A DNA stretch of 34,360 nt from Hyphochytrium catenoides (GCA_900088475.1 FLMG01003614.1:19508-53867), one strand, 5' to 3'; positions 19,947-30,699 are shown, counted from the first letter of the stretch. Numbers and translations are program-made. Notes: generated by a model from the letters alone, not told the origin.

Positions 19947-21731
19947 TTATGAGGAAGTCTCATCCTCCTCAAGCTGTATGGCAAAGACCTCGAACATGTT
20001 GAGCATTTGAGCCTGCATCCAGTCATTGGGGTCTATGTCCACTGGTGGTAGCCTTGTCAGCAATTCCTCTGCCAGAGCTTTTATATTATCCATCTGGATC
20101 AGTGATGAACCCTGAGGGCGTGTAAGATGGTGGTGATAACAAGAGCAACACGACAGTTTGCATCAGGTGTCGGCGATCCTTCATATCTCGTTAGGTGGTG
20201 CCCTACCGTCAATCCAAGGTACGGCCTTGGATGGGAGTCAAATAAGAAAAGCTCTTGCTGACTGCCATCGGTTGAGACAGTGAACTGAACTAGAAGCGTC
20301 TCGGGTGGTTTGGTAAGGACAATGCTACCCCTTCCGGCGCACTCAGCGATAGCGTCACTCATCGTGGATAATAAGCTGTCGGAAGAAAGAAGGCCCTAAG
20401 GACATCCTCAGTAAGCTTTCATTGAGAAATCTCAGTATGTGGGTCGTCACCTGACATGTGTATTTTGCGGAAAGGCGCCGTCCGGGCCGCGGAACAAACA
20501 CTTCTAAGAGCTGGAGAACTTCCTCCGGGGCGGCGTGTTCAACCGGTAGTTGATCTTTGCAAAGACGATAATTCTGCACCCCTTCGTCTAGAATACGAAG
20601 GACTACGGCCTCATCGAACGCTTTCGGCGTAAGTTGCCCGAGGATCATTGCAGCTGTGAAGGCAATGAAGGTGCAAGCAGATCGACCGTCTTCGTAGTCG
20701 AATTGACTCTTGTCTACAATCACTGCGCGTACTATGTTAGGCCATATGATACATAGCTGCAATGGCTACCACGCTTACCTACCATGGCAACTGTCCCGCG
20801 TTGCTGATACCCCAGGGGCTGGCGGTGGCCTGAAGTCTTGGTTTCTTGACAGTTGAATGACTCTCACCGCTGACGGATCGACACTTGCCAGCGGGGAACA
20901 GTGGCGATTCAAATCTCTGCTATAATGAAGAGTGCCATTCTGCAGGCTCAAGGGTCATCACGTCAATGAAAAAGGTGCAGGGTACGAACATGGTAGACTA
21001 ACCTCTGGTCTAAACGAGCAATAATTCACAGATTCCCCCTCCTTCCTCCCCACCAACAACAGTAGAATCTCCGGATGCATCATCAAGAAGCAGCAGCTGC
21101 TTATGTCAGGGCTACTTATCACAACCTTCTCTATGTCATCTAGAAGTGGACTGTCTGCCGCACCCGTTTGTTCCATAACCTTCCAGGTCACTCCTTGGGA
21201 GGTTAGAAGTTGGGCTTTGATATCGGGGTACTCTAAGAGCCACAGAGGCAAAGAGTCGCGTCCGACCTCCTGTCCGCCGGCGTCTAGGAGCTGTTCACAG
21301 ACACGCTCAATCTGATGCTGTAGGGAAGAAGAGGCCATCGAAGGCTTGGGAATGTCGAGGAAGCCATCCTCAAGAAAGATGGTGGCGGTAGCGAGCGCAG
21401 CAGCAAGCTGGTGGGTAGAAGAAGATTGTATAAGCTCTAGGAGCTGTGGGTAAGAGAAGTCTATCATTGAACCTACAAGTTGCGGAGAGATCGTTATTGA
21501 CAGTGAGAAAGCACCGCGTTTCTGCTGGTAAAGGACCTACCGTCTTGCAGAAGGAAGATCGCGTCATCCAAGCGGCCACCCGATGCTAGTAAAGCCCTCT
21601 CGATCTCTGTGCTGCCATAGTCAGGCCCTAAGATACCCTTGATGACCTGTATCTCTGACTCCCAGGTCTGTCGCAAGTCTGATTCAATAGCAGCACTCAG
21701 ATTTTCCAGGTGCTTAAAGATTGCTTACCAT
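19947..21731 (-). CDS. UBA/CUE-like domain plus papain-like cysteine protease, candidate deubiquitinase
   Basis: Candidate deubiquitinating or related thiol protease of 463 residues. Exons in coding order: 21731-21729 (ATG only), 21667-21541, 21472-21003, 20939-20783, 20731-20451, 20395-20207 and 20111-19947; all phases close. Introns are 61, 68, 63, 51, 55 and 95 bases. Residues 2-44 (VIKGILGPDYGSTEIERALL, then GGRLDDAIFLLQDG) have the three-helix pattern of UBA/CUE ubiquitin-binding domains. The second half carries the hallmarks of a papain-like fold: DGRSACTFIAFTAA with Cys272, and later LFLFDSHPRPYLGLT with Asp399 and His401. Residues 260-264 (KSQFD) may supply the oxyanion Gln. The acidic C-terminus ends EEDETSS. 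Removing the 95-base intron is needed to restore frame after the FDSHPRP block. The ATG-only first exon is the weakest point; without it the frame begins with no ATG. Ubiquitin specificity is inference. Confidence 0.75.
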
Positions 21732-22217
21732 GGCTACTGAAGCACTGTCGAACTATCTGTACCTATGTATGTGGATTTGTTGTTTGGTGGAGAAATAGAA
21801 AAGGTGGGAACTCGAAGACAGAGCCGAAACTAGCCAAGATCCTGTCTCCTTCTATGATGCCACGAAAGAGATTGATGCTGGAAGGTAAATGGCCAGAGAT
21901 CATCCACTTCTCAGAACCCTCAGCATACTAAGTCGCAATAAATTAGAGCAGTACTACCAAGAAGGAGAGGCACCTTTCACACCGCTCGTACCAGGAAGGT
22001 GGGCGATGGCAGAAGCATACGCCCCTTATGAAGATTTGACGGCGTCTTTTCTCGGGCACCGGAAGAGAAAGATTACTAGGAATAAGAACTGGAGCGCTTG
22101 GTGCAAGCAATCAAAGAAGTGATCGAGGAACCGGGAGAGGAGGTGGAGCCCACAGCGATCTTCAGAAGCTTCCCAATAATCTTCAGAAGCTTCCCATATC
22201 CATCTGCAGTTTCATGA
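21730..22217 (+). CDS. small unrecognised protein gene, apparent frameshift near 22091
   Basis: I do not recognise the family. A plus-strand start (ATG 21730, MATEALSNYLYL) can be spliced in phase to 21823-21884 (ETSQDPVSFYDATKEIDAG) by an intron of about 51 bases. A GTAAAT donor at 21885 then leads to acceptors at 21914 or 21923, giving an intron of only 30 or 39 bases, and the next exon reads ILSRNKLEQYYQEGEAPF and on to HRKRKITRN. The frame then breaks at about 22091. One base later in frame the sequence resumes as coding-like ELERLVQAIKEVIEEPGEE and ends at TGA 22217. A missing G in AATAAG-AACTGG would explain this as an assembly error or a real mutation. The end contains a duplicated seven-residue unit from the 21-base tandem repeat. 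Its start overlaps the minus-strand protease start on the same CCATGG. Confidence 0.5.
22158..22199 (+). repeat. 21-base tandem duplication inside a coding region
   Basis: Two near-identical copies of ATCTTCAGAAGCTTCCCA plus three bases (22158-22178 and 22179-22199). The length is a multiple of three, so both copies stay in frame and give two IFRSFP units in the small plus-strand gene. Confidence 0.85.
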
Positions 22218-22738
22218 TCTGAATGATAACTAAATCTAAATCATGGTACGATTCTCTTCAGATAGATTGTGGGCGTTTTCTCCTTCAATCTTATTCTCAT
22301 GCGAGGAGCTAGCTTATGGTAGAGTAAATCAGGGTGTCGAGGCCAGCCACTTAAAAAAGAAGCTGACACTAGGCATTTAGTTTCGGTATTCCGGTGCTTT
22401 TATCATACTTTGGGGTATTTTCGGTTTTGAGGTGTTTTTGGTGAGACTCACTCTTCGGCCAATCGTTTGATGTCCGCGTGAGAAGCTAGCAGCTGATGAA
22501 CCGCAGAGCTTCGTTATAGAGATAGGAAGTATTGAGCTTGCAGCTTCCATCCACAGCAGTCACTGCCCTGCTTTCTCTCCTTGATGCAGGCGCTACGCAT
22601 CGTCAATAGAAGCGGAAGGTGTGTCATTCTTCGCTAGATAGTTCCAGCTGTGGCTCGCCGCAGAAATTACTTCGTAGTATTGCCATTGCTAAGGTCTACC
22701 TCTCTTTTATTAGCGATAGTCACATAGGTCCAGGGGAA
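22218..22738. other. spacer before the exonuclease gene
   Basis: The frame upstream of the exonuclease ATG is open back to 22619 but only through GTG, so I treat this as 3' flank of the small gene and 5' flank of the exonuclease gene. No promoter element is clear. Confidence 0.4.
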
Positions 22739-24694
22739 ATGGTCTTAACGATGGCAGGTCGGACTCAGAAGCTCGCAAAGCAGATGTTGCAATCGCCTAC
22801 TGGTGAGAAGAAGGCCTGCGTCTTCTTTGGAAGCCCTACGGGATGTCGCAATGGCCAGACATGCCGTTTCCTACACAGCGCGCAGATAGTCGGCCCTGCT
22901 ATTTCTACCCCTCAACTAGCAAAGCCACAGCCAAAAATTCCCGCCCCAGAGTCCGCTTCAGGACTCTTGGGAGACGCACCTCAACAGCAGGAGGTTACTG
23001 CGCCTGCAGCAGTATCGGAGTCACCTGTTGGCCCAAAACCAAAGAGAGCACGGACAAATGAGCGGGATGTCACTACCCTCAGAGATGACCGGGGGGTGAT
23101 TGAGTGGGATGAGCTGATAAAGCGCACCAGAGCCCATCCCAAGTACGCGCTCGAGTACGCTTTCCCAGCATGTGATAGCCCAGCTGGAGAAGGCTGGATG
23201 GAGACAAAGCCCTGCGGAGACTGGTGCTTTGGGCTGCCTCACGTGCTGGCGATTGACTGCGAGATGTGCGTCGTGAAGAACATGAGTAAGTCGTCACCTT
23301 TTACCATGGACCACGATATGAAGCGATTGCTTGGCGTGATGATAGGGACAACATTGGATTTCAGCGTTGAGGAGCAGCTCTAGGTCTCCCACTGGTGTTC
23401 TCATGTTTTTTGAAGCGCTGAGTTGTACCCACTCTTCTTCTACTTCCCCCAGCTACTGAGAGACTAGCTTGTGGCCTCCGCACATGTTCTCATGACTGAC
23501 TTTCTTTTCTTTGCAGAGACTGGCGTTGAAGACAATCGAGCGTTGGTGCGGGTGACAGCAGTGGACGGAAACAACCCAGATAAGGTTCTTTTGAACGACC
23601 TTGTCCGACAGCCTGCCAATGAACATGAAAAGATTCTAGAAACAAAGGAGGAGATCCACGGCATCACTGCGGTGGACATTATGAACGCTTCCATGACGTT
23701 CCGTCACGCACAAGCAGCATTCCTTCGGCTTGCTTGTGCTAACGCAGTCGTGGTCGGTCACTCCCTTCATGGAGATCTAAAATCTATGAAGATTAAGCAT
23801 ACGAAGGTTGTAGACACGGCGTACCTCTACCGGTTAGTGATAGGAGATGGCAGCCCCGCTCTCAAGGACGTGGCGAAGGCCGTGCTTCAGCAGGAGATGC
23901 CTGAGCAGCACGACAGTTACCTAGATGCTAAGGTAACGTCACTCCAATCGAGTTCCCGCAGAGCTTCAGCTGACTTTGAGAACTTTAGGTTGCGATGCTA
24001 GCGGCTAACCACGAACTGAGGAATGGACCCTCCCAGCCTATTCATAGAGCCCATGCGGTGACAGATCTTTCAAAGCTCAGGCTCCATCGGATTCCTAAAA
24101 AGTACGTTGTGGCGGTGTGTGTCACAGTATCAGTTTACTTCTTATCCGCCCCAAGTTAGGCTTCTACTCTATCGTTTATGGGTCCCCGAGCTATCCTTCT
24201 ACTTCCCACGTGTAGATTTTCATCTGAGATGGCGTAAGGTTCTTTTATTAGATCGGAGTGATACATTCTCATGAGTGATAGCCATTCCATACTCTCTTGC
24301 CTCTCTTTTCGTTGATCTGAGCGGTATCGTGGTTCTTTAATACAGTACGACGCCAGAAGAGCTGCATCAGATCTTTGTGAGTCGAGCGCGAATTGTTCCA
24401 GTCGCGGTAGAAAACATCCGCTGGAAGGACAACGTGAGAGGGGAGAAGCTTGGGTCCACTATTGTGGCTTTCCTCACGGTGGCCCATGCGGAGCTAGCTT
24501 TCTCAACAATCGAGGGGGTAGCTAACAAGGTAAGCTGTGCAGCCTTCGTATGCCTTGCGCGTGACCGAGCATTCACCATGTATGCTAATATTTCTTTCCG
24601 GCAGGACAACCATGGGCGGGATCAAAAGCAAGTGCTTTTAGCGGCTGACGGCAAAAGCAACCGCGGCTACTTCCATATGGTGAAGGTCTTATAG
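22739..24694 (+). CDS. CCCH zinc-finger, DEDDh 3'-5' exonuclease with RRM-like tail
   Basis: RNA 3'-5' exonuclease of the REXO/SDN branch of the RNase T superfamily, likely acting on small or structured RNAs. Exons: 22739-23285, 23517-23932, 23989-24101, 24346-24529 and 24605-24694; 449 residues with all phases matching. Introns are 231, 56, 244 and 75 bases. A C-x8-C-x5-C-x3-H finger lies at residues 27-46 (ACVFFGSPTGCRNGQTCRFL, then H). A linker carries a possible nuclear signal (PKPKRAR, 99-105). The exonuclease has all motifs: Exo I AIDCEMC (D173, E175), Exo II GHSLHGDLKSM (D269), Exo III HDSYLDA (H314, D319). The C-terminal part (TPEELHQIFVSRARIVPVAV and following) resembles the RRM-like tail of plant SDN proteins. 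A second in-frame ATG lies four codons in. A CCCH finger in front of an SDN-like core is an uncommon combination as far as I recall. Confidence 0.92.
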
Positions 24695-24898
24695 GCTTTT
24701 GCCTATGTGGGCAACCTTGAGTGTGCTGGGAAACTGAAACGAAGAACTATTTAAGTGGAAAGGAAGCAAGGGGTCGTTAAATATCTATGTAAACTAACTA
24801 TGAGTTCACATCCTAGGAGTGAGTCACAGCGCAGAGGAGTGAAGAGGGAATATAGCTGTGGTGAGTCATCCTAGCAAAGCGTGAGGAAGAAGTCATGG

Positions 24899-26243
24899 CT
24901 ATGACGCGTCAATAGATGAGTCAATCTTGCTAAGAAATCTCAAACATCTGCTTCTCCACTCCTCTCCGAAGAAATTGTAAAGTGCGCAGTGCGCCCCTCC
25001 AGCAGGCACCCAGAGCTCCACCTGTTGCTTGTCTGGCCCCAAAGCCCTGGATTGCGCAGCGATAAGTTTTGCTGCCAGCTCTTGGGAGTGCTCGTAGGGA
25101 ACAATGATGTCCCCTTTGGCATGCATTATAAGAACAGGCATGCGCAACTGTGCGATGGCGTTCAGGGGCTCCTGGACCCACCGATGCCGGAGGCGCAGTC
25201 TGATCATTAAGAGAAGGATAGAAAGCTCTATAATGAGATCTAGGCAAAACCGAACGATAGGAGGACGCTCCGATTTGCCTGCAACATTGCCGACGATAAA
25301 GTGAGCAAGACCTGCGCGCGTAGAGAATGGATTCTCAGCTATCACTCCATCAATTGAGCAAGAGCCACAGGAGCTATCTAAGGCCGCCGCCAGAATGGAC
25401 CCACTCGCTCCCATACTAGTCCCCATCACGACAATCTTGAGATAACCTAGGGCTTTAGCAAACCTAACGGCCGACAATACATCGTCCGCTTCATAGGTCG
25501 CCCACCCTATCCCTCGCTGCTTGCCGTCACTAATGCCATGCTCCTGTTAAGTGATGTCAGGACACAAAGGGGACGAAGCTCACACGCTTTCATCTCTTAC
25601 CTGCATGTCATAGAGGAGCATCGCAGCACCTGCTGTGTGGAACAAGGGCAGATGTCGCAGCCAAGCTCTCCTATCGCGGCCTCCTCCTGCAGGGATTAGT
25701 AGTAGGAGTTAAGTATTGTGTTCCCTTACTGACCAAGAGACACAGATGGCAACAAGCCTCACCGTGAAGGGCAACGACACAAAGGCGGTCCTTAAGTTCG
25801 CGGCTACTTTTTCCAGCGATGGGGCCACTCTCGGTGCACATTGTCTTCAGGATACTGAGATCCTCTTGCGCCTTTTGGGATGGGACTAGCCATCCTCGAA
25901 TATACTTGTTGCCCTGGAGAGGCTTTATCGCCGGAATGATGACATCCACATAGTCAATGTCAAGATCCAACTTTGGCGTCCGGAAGCCCCTGCGTTCGTC
26001 ACTTTGCCCTTCTCTTGGCGGCAATTTCCAGAAGGTAGCAGCTGAGCCTGGTGGCATCTCAAACAGCTTGTCACTGTTCTTATGCGCCTCGACATACCAA
26101 GAAGGGAAGAGGAGAAGGCGGGAGATATACAAGCTCAAGACAAGCATAATGGCTGCTACTAGAGCTGCCACTGCGAGGAGGACAAGATCCAACCTCTGCC
26201 ACAGGGCAGAGACTCCGAAAGAAGCCAGCAACCACATCGCCAT
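24899..26243 (-). CDS. membrane-anchored alpha/beta hydrolase, 403 aa
   Basis: Serine hydrolase of the alpha/beta fold (Hydrolase_4/ABHD-like), perhaps a lipase, esterase or thioesterase; substrate unknown. Exons in coding order: 26243-25763, 25686-25601 and 25543-24899, with introns of 76 and 57 bases and matching phases. One or two hydrophobic segments at about 3-46 should anchor it in a membrane. The oxyanion region is LHGGGRD (from residue 159), and it is created by the first splice. The nucleophile elbow is GTSMGAS with Ser232. The acid is probably Asp334 in MHAKGDIIVPY and the base His375 in GGAHCALY. The frame between 280 and 310 carries another hydrophobic, Arg-rich segment in the lid position. 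Start ATG 26243 is the first in frame. The plus-strand exonuclease gene ends about 200 bases beyond its stop, so the two genes converge. Confidence 0.92.
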
Positions 26244-26654
26244 AGCAAGTTTTCTGACACGGCCCTTCAGCCCGTGACCCTTCTTGATGTCGGGGCCAAC
26301 GCGGGCAGAGTCCTACTTGTATACCTAGCCAATGTGGCACAGTCTCTCTCTCGTTCTAACTCCCGTTGTCTCAGGTTGCGGTCCCCTCTACAGCTCGATC
26401 CTGGATGGAACTCATGTCGCCACTGCACGGTGGCGGGCACGGCCACGGCTACTGAGAGAGGTAGACACTGAGATCTGAGCTTTGTATTGAAAGAGACAGA
26501 GAAAGAGATCAAGGTTCTGATTCTGGCCCTTCAACAGCATTCCAAACCATAACGTCCGGTCTCTTAAATAATAATGCTTTTAGTCAAGGCTATTCCCAAT
26601 AATGGGCTGCTAAGTTCATATTTTTGGCCAGGAAATCTGAAGATTCTGTCAGTT
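26244..26654. other. spacer between two minus-strand genes
   Basis: Contains the 5' flank of the hydrolase gene and the 3' flank of the WD40 gene. Open frames on both strands here are overlapping shadows. One alternative last exon of the WD40 gene would run into this stretch as far as 26564. Confidence 0.4.
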
Positions 26655-28904
26655 TCAGAAGTTCCTGTCTGTCTTGCTGAGGACAGAGTGCCGCGCACCT
26701 CCTTCTCCGCTGCCGCAGATGCGCGTGAGGACTTACCTTCTGTCCTCATCGAAGGCCTTGAGGAGAGCTTGGACAGCCGTGAAAGCTGTTTGTGCTCTTT
26801 CATACTCGACCATTAGCTTCTCTGAGGTCTGGAGAAGCAGTTGGCACAATCTCTCTGCCTCCTCGCCAGCTGTTAGGCCTTCCAAACGGCGTGATGGCTT
26901 TCCTGAGCATTGGATGGCCACATTGGCAGTCTGTTGGGCGGAAGTCAACTGTTCTTGTAAATCTTGAAGAATAGTGTAGAACTGGCTTAGACTGTTTCTT
27001 CCTCTGACATCCTCCGCATCAGCCTGAGTGATAATATTGTGCAAAGCATGAATGACATCCGCCCGCTTCTCTATGACTGCCTCACTCACTGCCATCGTCA
27101 TGCCTAGGTCTTCATCTTCCTCTACATGTGGCTTCCGCGCCAGGTTAGTGGCGATCTTTTGTTGAGATGCAGCGTGGGGGGCTTCCGCCCCCATCTGCTC
27201 GTCAACACTTCCCGTTGCAGCTGCTTGTTGCTGCAACAGGGCCTCTCGGCGGCTTGAAGCCGCTCTGAACTCATCTTCAGCGACCTTCTTTCTCATGATT
27301 AAGGTCTCCAATGCACGGGTGCTAGCGGCAGCACTTACTTGGCACTCCAGACGAAGCTTCGCTACATTTTCTGACACTGTGGTGCATTTTTCCAAAAGTC
27401 TCCCGCAGCGTTGTCCGCACTTTCGCCGCTGCTCACGCTTTTCCATCACTACGCGCCGCAAGAACCGACTTGAAACGTGAATAGCCCAAATCTCTACTGT
27501 TTGCGGCTGGGAAATGATCCGCAATAGTGAAGGGAATTTCCATAGAGTGACAGACGTACCATAGGAGGATGTGAAGAGGTATGCGCTCCACTCCTCTCGG
27601 GCAGAAGCGACAGAAGTAATTGCCGCTCGAGAGTCAGCTTGCTTCTTCTTTGTCTGTGAGAGCTTCAGTGGCTTGCACCATTGAAGACTGGTTACGTGTT
27701 CGTTGTGCGCAGTCAGAACCTCATGCCGTTTCTCCATGTAATGACAATCCCAGAGCTTGACAGAACCATCATCTCCCCCGGACAAGAGAAGCGGGTACTC
27801 CAAAGCGCCCTTGAGGCTTTCTAAGTCATGCTTGAAAGATGTTAAACGGGATACCCTCCCTATGTGAGCCTCACGGAAGCGGTGCAAGAGCCTATAAGAG
27901 AGTTTCGAGCCCCATTCTGTCGTCTCAGTACGGTGGGGCTGAGGCGGCCCCGGGCCGCGAAAGCGACATTCACGCTCATCTATTACCGAGTAGAGAATAA
28001 TGTCTGAACTTCTGGGTGTTGACTGCTGTGAAACTGCGAGGCTGAGCCTTTTCCGGAAGCCATCATACAGAGGTGATAGGCAAGCTGAAGGGGAATGCAA
28101 AGTAATCGTAAGGAGGCGCTGGAGAGTGCAAGGGCCATAGGCTGGGCAACTGACGGTATAGATGCCCACAAGATGCTGCTTTTCGGTTAAAGAGAGGAAG
28201 AGAAGAGGCGGCAAGTGGTCAATTGGGTCCAGGGACTTGCATGCTTCAACCCGACACTGCAAATCCACCGCCAGACGGAGGCGTAGCGACTTTAACGTCA
28301 AGCCGCCTACAGTCTGGACTATCCGACCGTCCCTCGTCTCGATCCTCTCCTTGCGGCAGGACTCCCACTTCCACATCCGCAACTGGCCACCCCCGCTGCA
28401 AGCTACCAAGAAGCTCCCTCTCGTATACCCTGGTAGGATCGTTGCACTTAGCTTCCCTAGTAACTTGAAGGTTAGACTCGTTGTAACGTTCTCGACCGCA
28501 CCTACACCACCTACAGCTTGTATGCCGTAGTGCTTGACAAGAGAGTAACTGGTTTTACCGAACTGCTCCTCGACCTGTAAGTCATAGCAGGACAAAACGC
28601 CGTCTCCATAGCCTACAATCAATACAGAATCCAGCCAGAAGCACGATGTAGGTACCGCTCTGGCCCGCTTGCCATCGTTTACTCCTGAAGGTTTGGAATT
28701 GCAGACCTTAGCAGGGAGGGATTCCGGGGCATTGGCAAGAGAAGGCTCTTTGTCTTCGGTGGAGGCGTGTGCAAGCCTAGAAGACTTTTCAATGCTCCAG
28801 ACCTCCACGCCACGAGAAGTGCAAAGGCTAAGATACGTTCCTAAAGGGCAAACCGCGCCGCAAAGGACTTTGCGTGATGTTTGGAAAGATGCCAGGCTTG
28901 TCAT
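26655..28904 (-). CDS. WD40-repeat protein with C-terminal coiled coil
   Basis: Probable scaffold protein; no specific family recognised. One very long exon (28904-26737) encodes 722 residues, and the frame then meets a perfect GTAAGT donor. The next exon is uncertain: an acceptor ending TCCTCAG gives a seven-residue end and stop at 26655. Acceptors further up (after GCGGCAG) or down (after CAGCAAG) would give different ends. WD-like blades are visible, best at SGGDDGSVKLWD (375-386) followed by LTAHNEHVTSLQWC, and at LFTSSYGTSVTLWKF (443-457). Weaker units occur near 96-108 (GYGDGVLSCYD) and 168-179. From about 485 to the end the protein is charged and helical with heptad-like spacing. Start ATG 28904 is the first in frame. 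Its large uninterrupted exon contrasts with the intron-dense genes on either side. Confidence 0.8.
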
Positions 28905-29174
28905 CTGTGGTTTGTCTGTGCCAGATGAGGAGATTCAGAGTGGCATAAGAGAGAGATACTACTCCTACTCAGAGCTAACAGTGCAGAGTTCATAAAGGAA
29001 GCTGGCCAGAAATGAGAACTTGGAAGAAATTGATCACAGCCCATAAAGGGAACTGGGGAAACCCTCAGCCGTGCGGGCAAGCAGATAAAGAGGAGATGAG
29101 AATTGTTGGGCTTCTTGTCAATGCAATGCTGCTTGTTTGAGGGCCAGTAGCTCGACAGCCATATCTTTTTGTAT
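28905..29174. other. short spacer upstream of the WD40 gene
   Basis: The 5' flank of the WD40 gene and the 3' flank of the Ig-domain gene. A perfect GTAAGT lies over the last codons of the Ig-domain exon, so a final short exon of that gene may lie here (for example after an acceptor at 29139), but the frames give only a short, unremarkable extension. Confidence 0.35.
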
Positions 29175-30699
29175 CTACTTACATAGTTCGATCTTGGCAG
29201 GAGAGCTGCTTACTTTCCCATTGCTATTCTCTAAGACGCACTGGTATACTCCAGCTTGTCTGGGCTCTAGCCTCTTGATCAAAAGATGACTTGACGAGCG
29301 CTTAGAGACCGAAAGTACAGTTCGCCCGTCTTGAATCCATTGGAACCTTGCTACCCGCTTGCCGCCGCACCATAAACCGACGCGCTCTCCGTACCAGCAG
29401 AGCCGTGCTTGAGGGTGTATCCTGACTTCGGGAAGAAGAGTGCGAACTGCTTTCCAAAGAGGAGTAGATGTTAGGCTCTTGTCAAGAGTTTTGCAGACTT
29501 CAGGAACGACGAGGCTATACCGGCTCCTGAGACGACTTGGGGTTGACTCGCTACGTGCTGGATTTGGGCCTCTTTTTTCCCCTGATTATCCAAAGCATCT
29601 ATCCTTTCCTTCAGGTTGGCGGCACTATCAGCCTTAACAGAGCGAAGCGCTGCCAGCATCTCGGCTACGAAGGAATAAAAGATGGAATGAGCTTCGCCTT
29701 CACCCCAGAGCGCTTTCCGTAGCACGAACCTGTAACGGACGGAGCTTTTCGGCATAAAACGAGGTGGATGCTACGAAAGCTCCAAGCTGTAGTTATGTCC
29801 AGAGGCACAAAAGTGCAGGCGTACTCCAAGCACTCACGGAGACCTAGCGTTTAGCAATGAGACAATACTCTTGGGATCGGACATCCAAGAAAGAACGTAC
29901 CCGCAATCGAGTCATCAAAGCCAAACCTAGCGCCGATGGGCTGCAAGGCGTCAACCATTAGCGGCATAACCTTCTGTACAGACATGTCAAAGGGCGGTCG
30001 AGGCTTAGCGTTATCGAGATAGTAGGAGTCATACCTGGAGGAGTTGCTCCGGTGAACTGCCAGCTAAGCCACCAGGAATGAATGAATCAGTTTGGACTCG
30101 ACTAAGACTCTATGCCAATAGCATATTTTACCTTTCTCTGTCTCTTCCTCAATCGTTTGGCTAAGTGGACCATGCAAAACTGCTCCTTGCATCTCTTTGA
30201 GCATATCTGGAGAGTGATTTGCCATACGTTAAGAGCGCACAAGAGTTTGGGACGGGTAGGGAAATCATCTCAGAGTTTCTATACCTTGGACTTGGTTGAG
30301 AGTCAAAGTGACCATCTTGTCTCAGGCGACCAAGCTTCTCTTGCTTGTTAGGTAACGCTCCCTGCCACTTGTGGGCCGTTGTCTTAAGCTTTCCTACCTC
30401 GGATAGTGCTACTTGGGACCTCTCAACGATGCTCCATCTCTCCTCGACTGCTCCAATCTGCAATGATCAGAGTTATCGATGATGAGTGGCAGCTTCTGTA
30501 TGCCGCCGCCGACGGCAGCACTTGACAACATGCCATAAACAGCACCTTTCCCTTCCCCTAGCTAGTTCTATCTGTCGACCTACTGCACCATGCTTCTCAT
30601 TCTCTTCTGAAGCTCACTAGCTAGATCTCTGGCGCTAAACAAGGCCTTGTGGCAGGAGCCCAAGGCTGAACACTGCTTGACCTGGACCTCATCATCCTT
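29175..30699 (-). CDS. spliced gene ending in an immunoglobulin-like domain (5' end unresolved)
   Basis: No family name is possible beyond the Ig-like fold. Exons in coding order: 30699-30589, 30457-30398, 30361-30292, 30206-30132, 30063-30035, 29973-29901, 29843-29730, 29664-29521 and 29446-29175, giving about 315 in-frame residues. The N-terminal two thirds are helical and partly coiled-coil. The last exon has a clear I-set-like Ig pattern: WYGERVGLWC (first Cys), RFQWIQDG (core Trp), then LEPRQAGVYQCVLENSNG with the D/G-x-Y-x-C signature (here RQAGVYQC). Introns are 36-131 bases; the polypyrimidine acceptor before 29664 is especially good. Weak points: no ATG start was found (an acceptor CTAG precedes 30699), the 30292 donor is GTC-type (a GTATAG donor at 30284 would break frame), and a GTAAGT overlaps the final codons. 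No signal peptide is visible, so it is probably intracellular. Confidence 0.62.

Noticed and set aside
20363-20450. Read-through of the protease exon into ...QLIIHDE then stop
   Set aside because: It would end the protein before the FDSHPRP block; a 55-base intron restores the frame.
22158-22199. Heat-shock-element-like TTC/GAA spacing in the 21-base repeat
   Set aside because: Spacing between TTC and GAA is one base instead of two, and the repeat lies in coding sequence.
29838-29884. Alternative start exon MSDPKSIVSLLNA with a GTGAGT donor for the Ig-domain protein
   Set aside because: It joins in phase to 29729, but it cannot be linked to the clearly coding upstream exons. The model using acceptors at 29844 and 29665 keeps all exons in frame.
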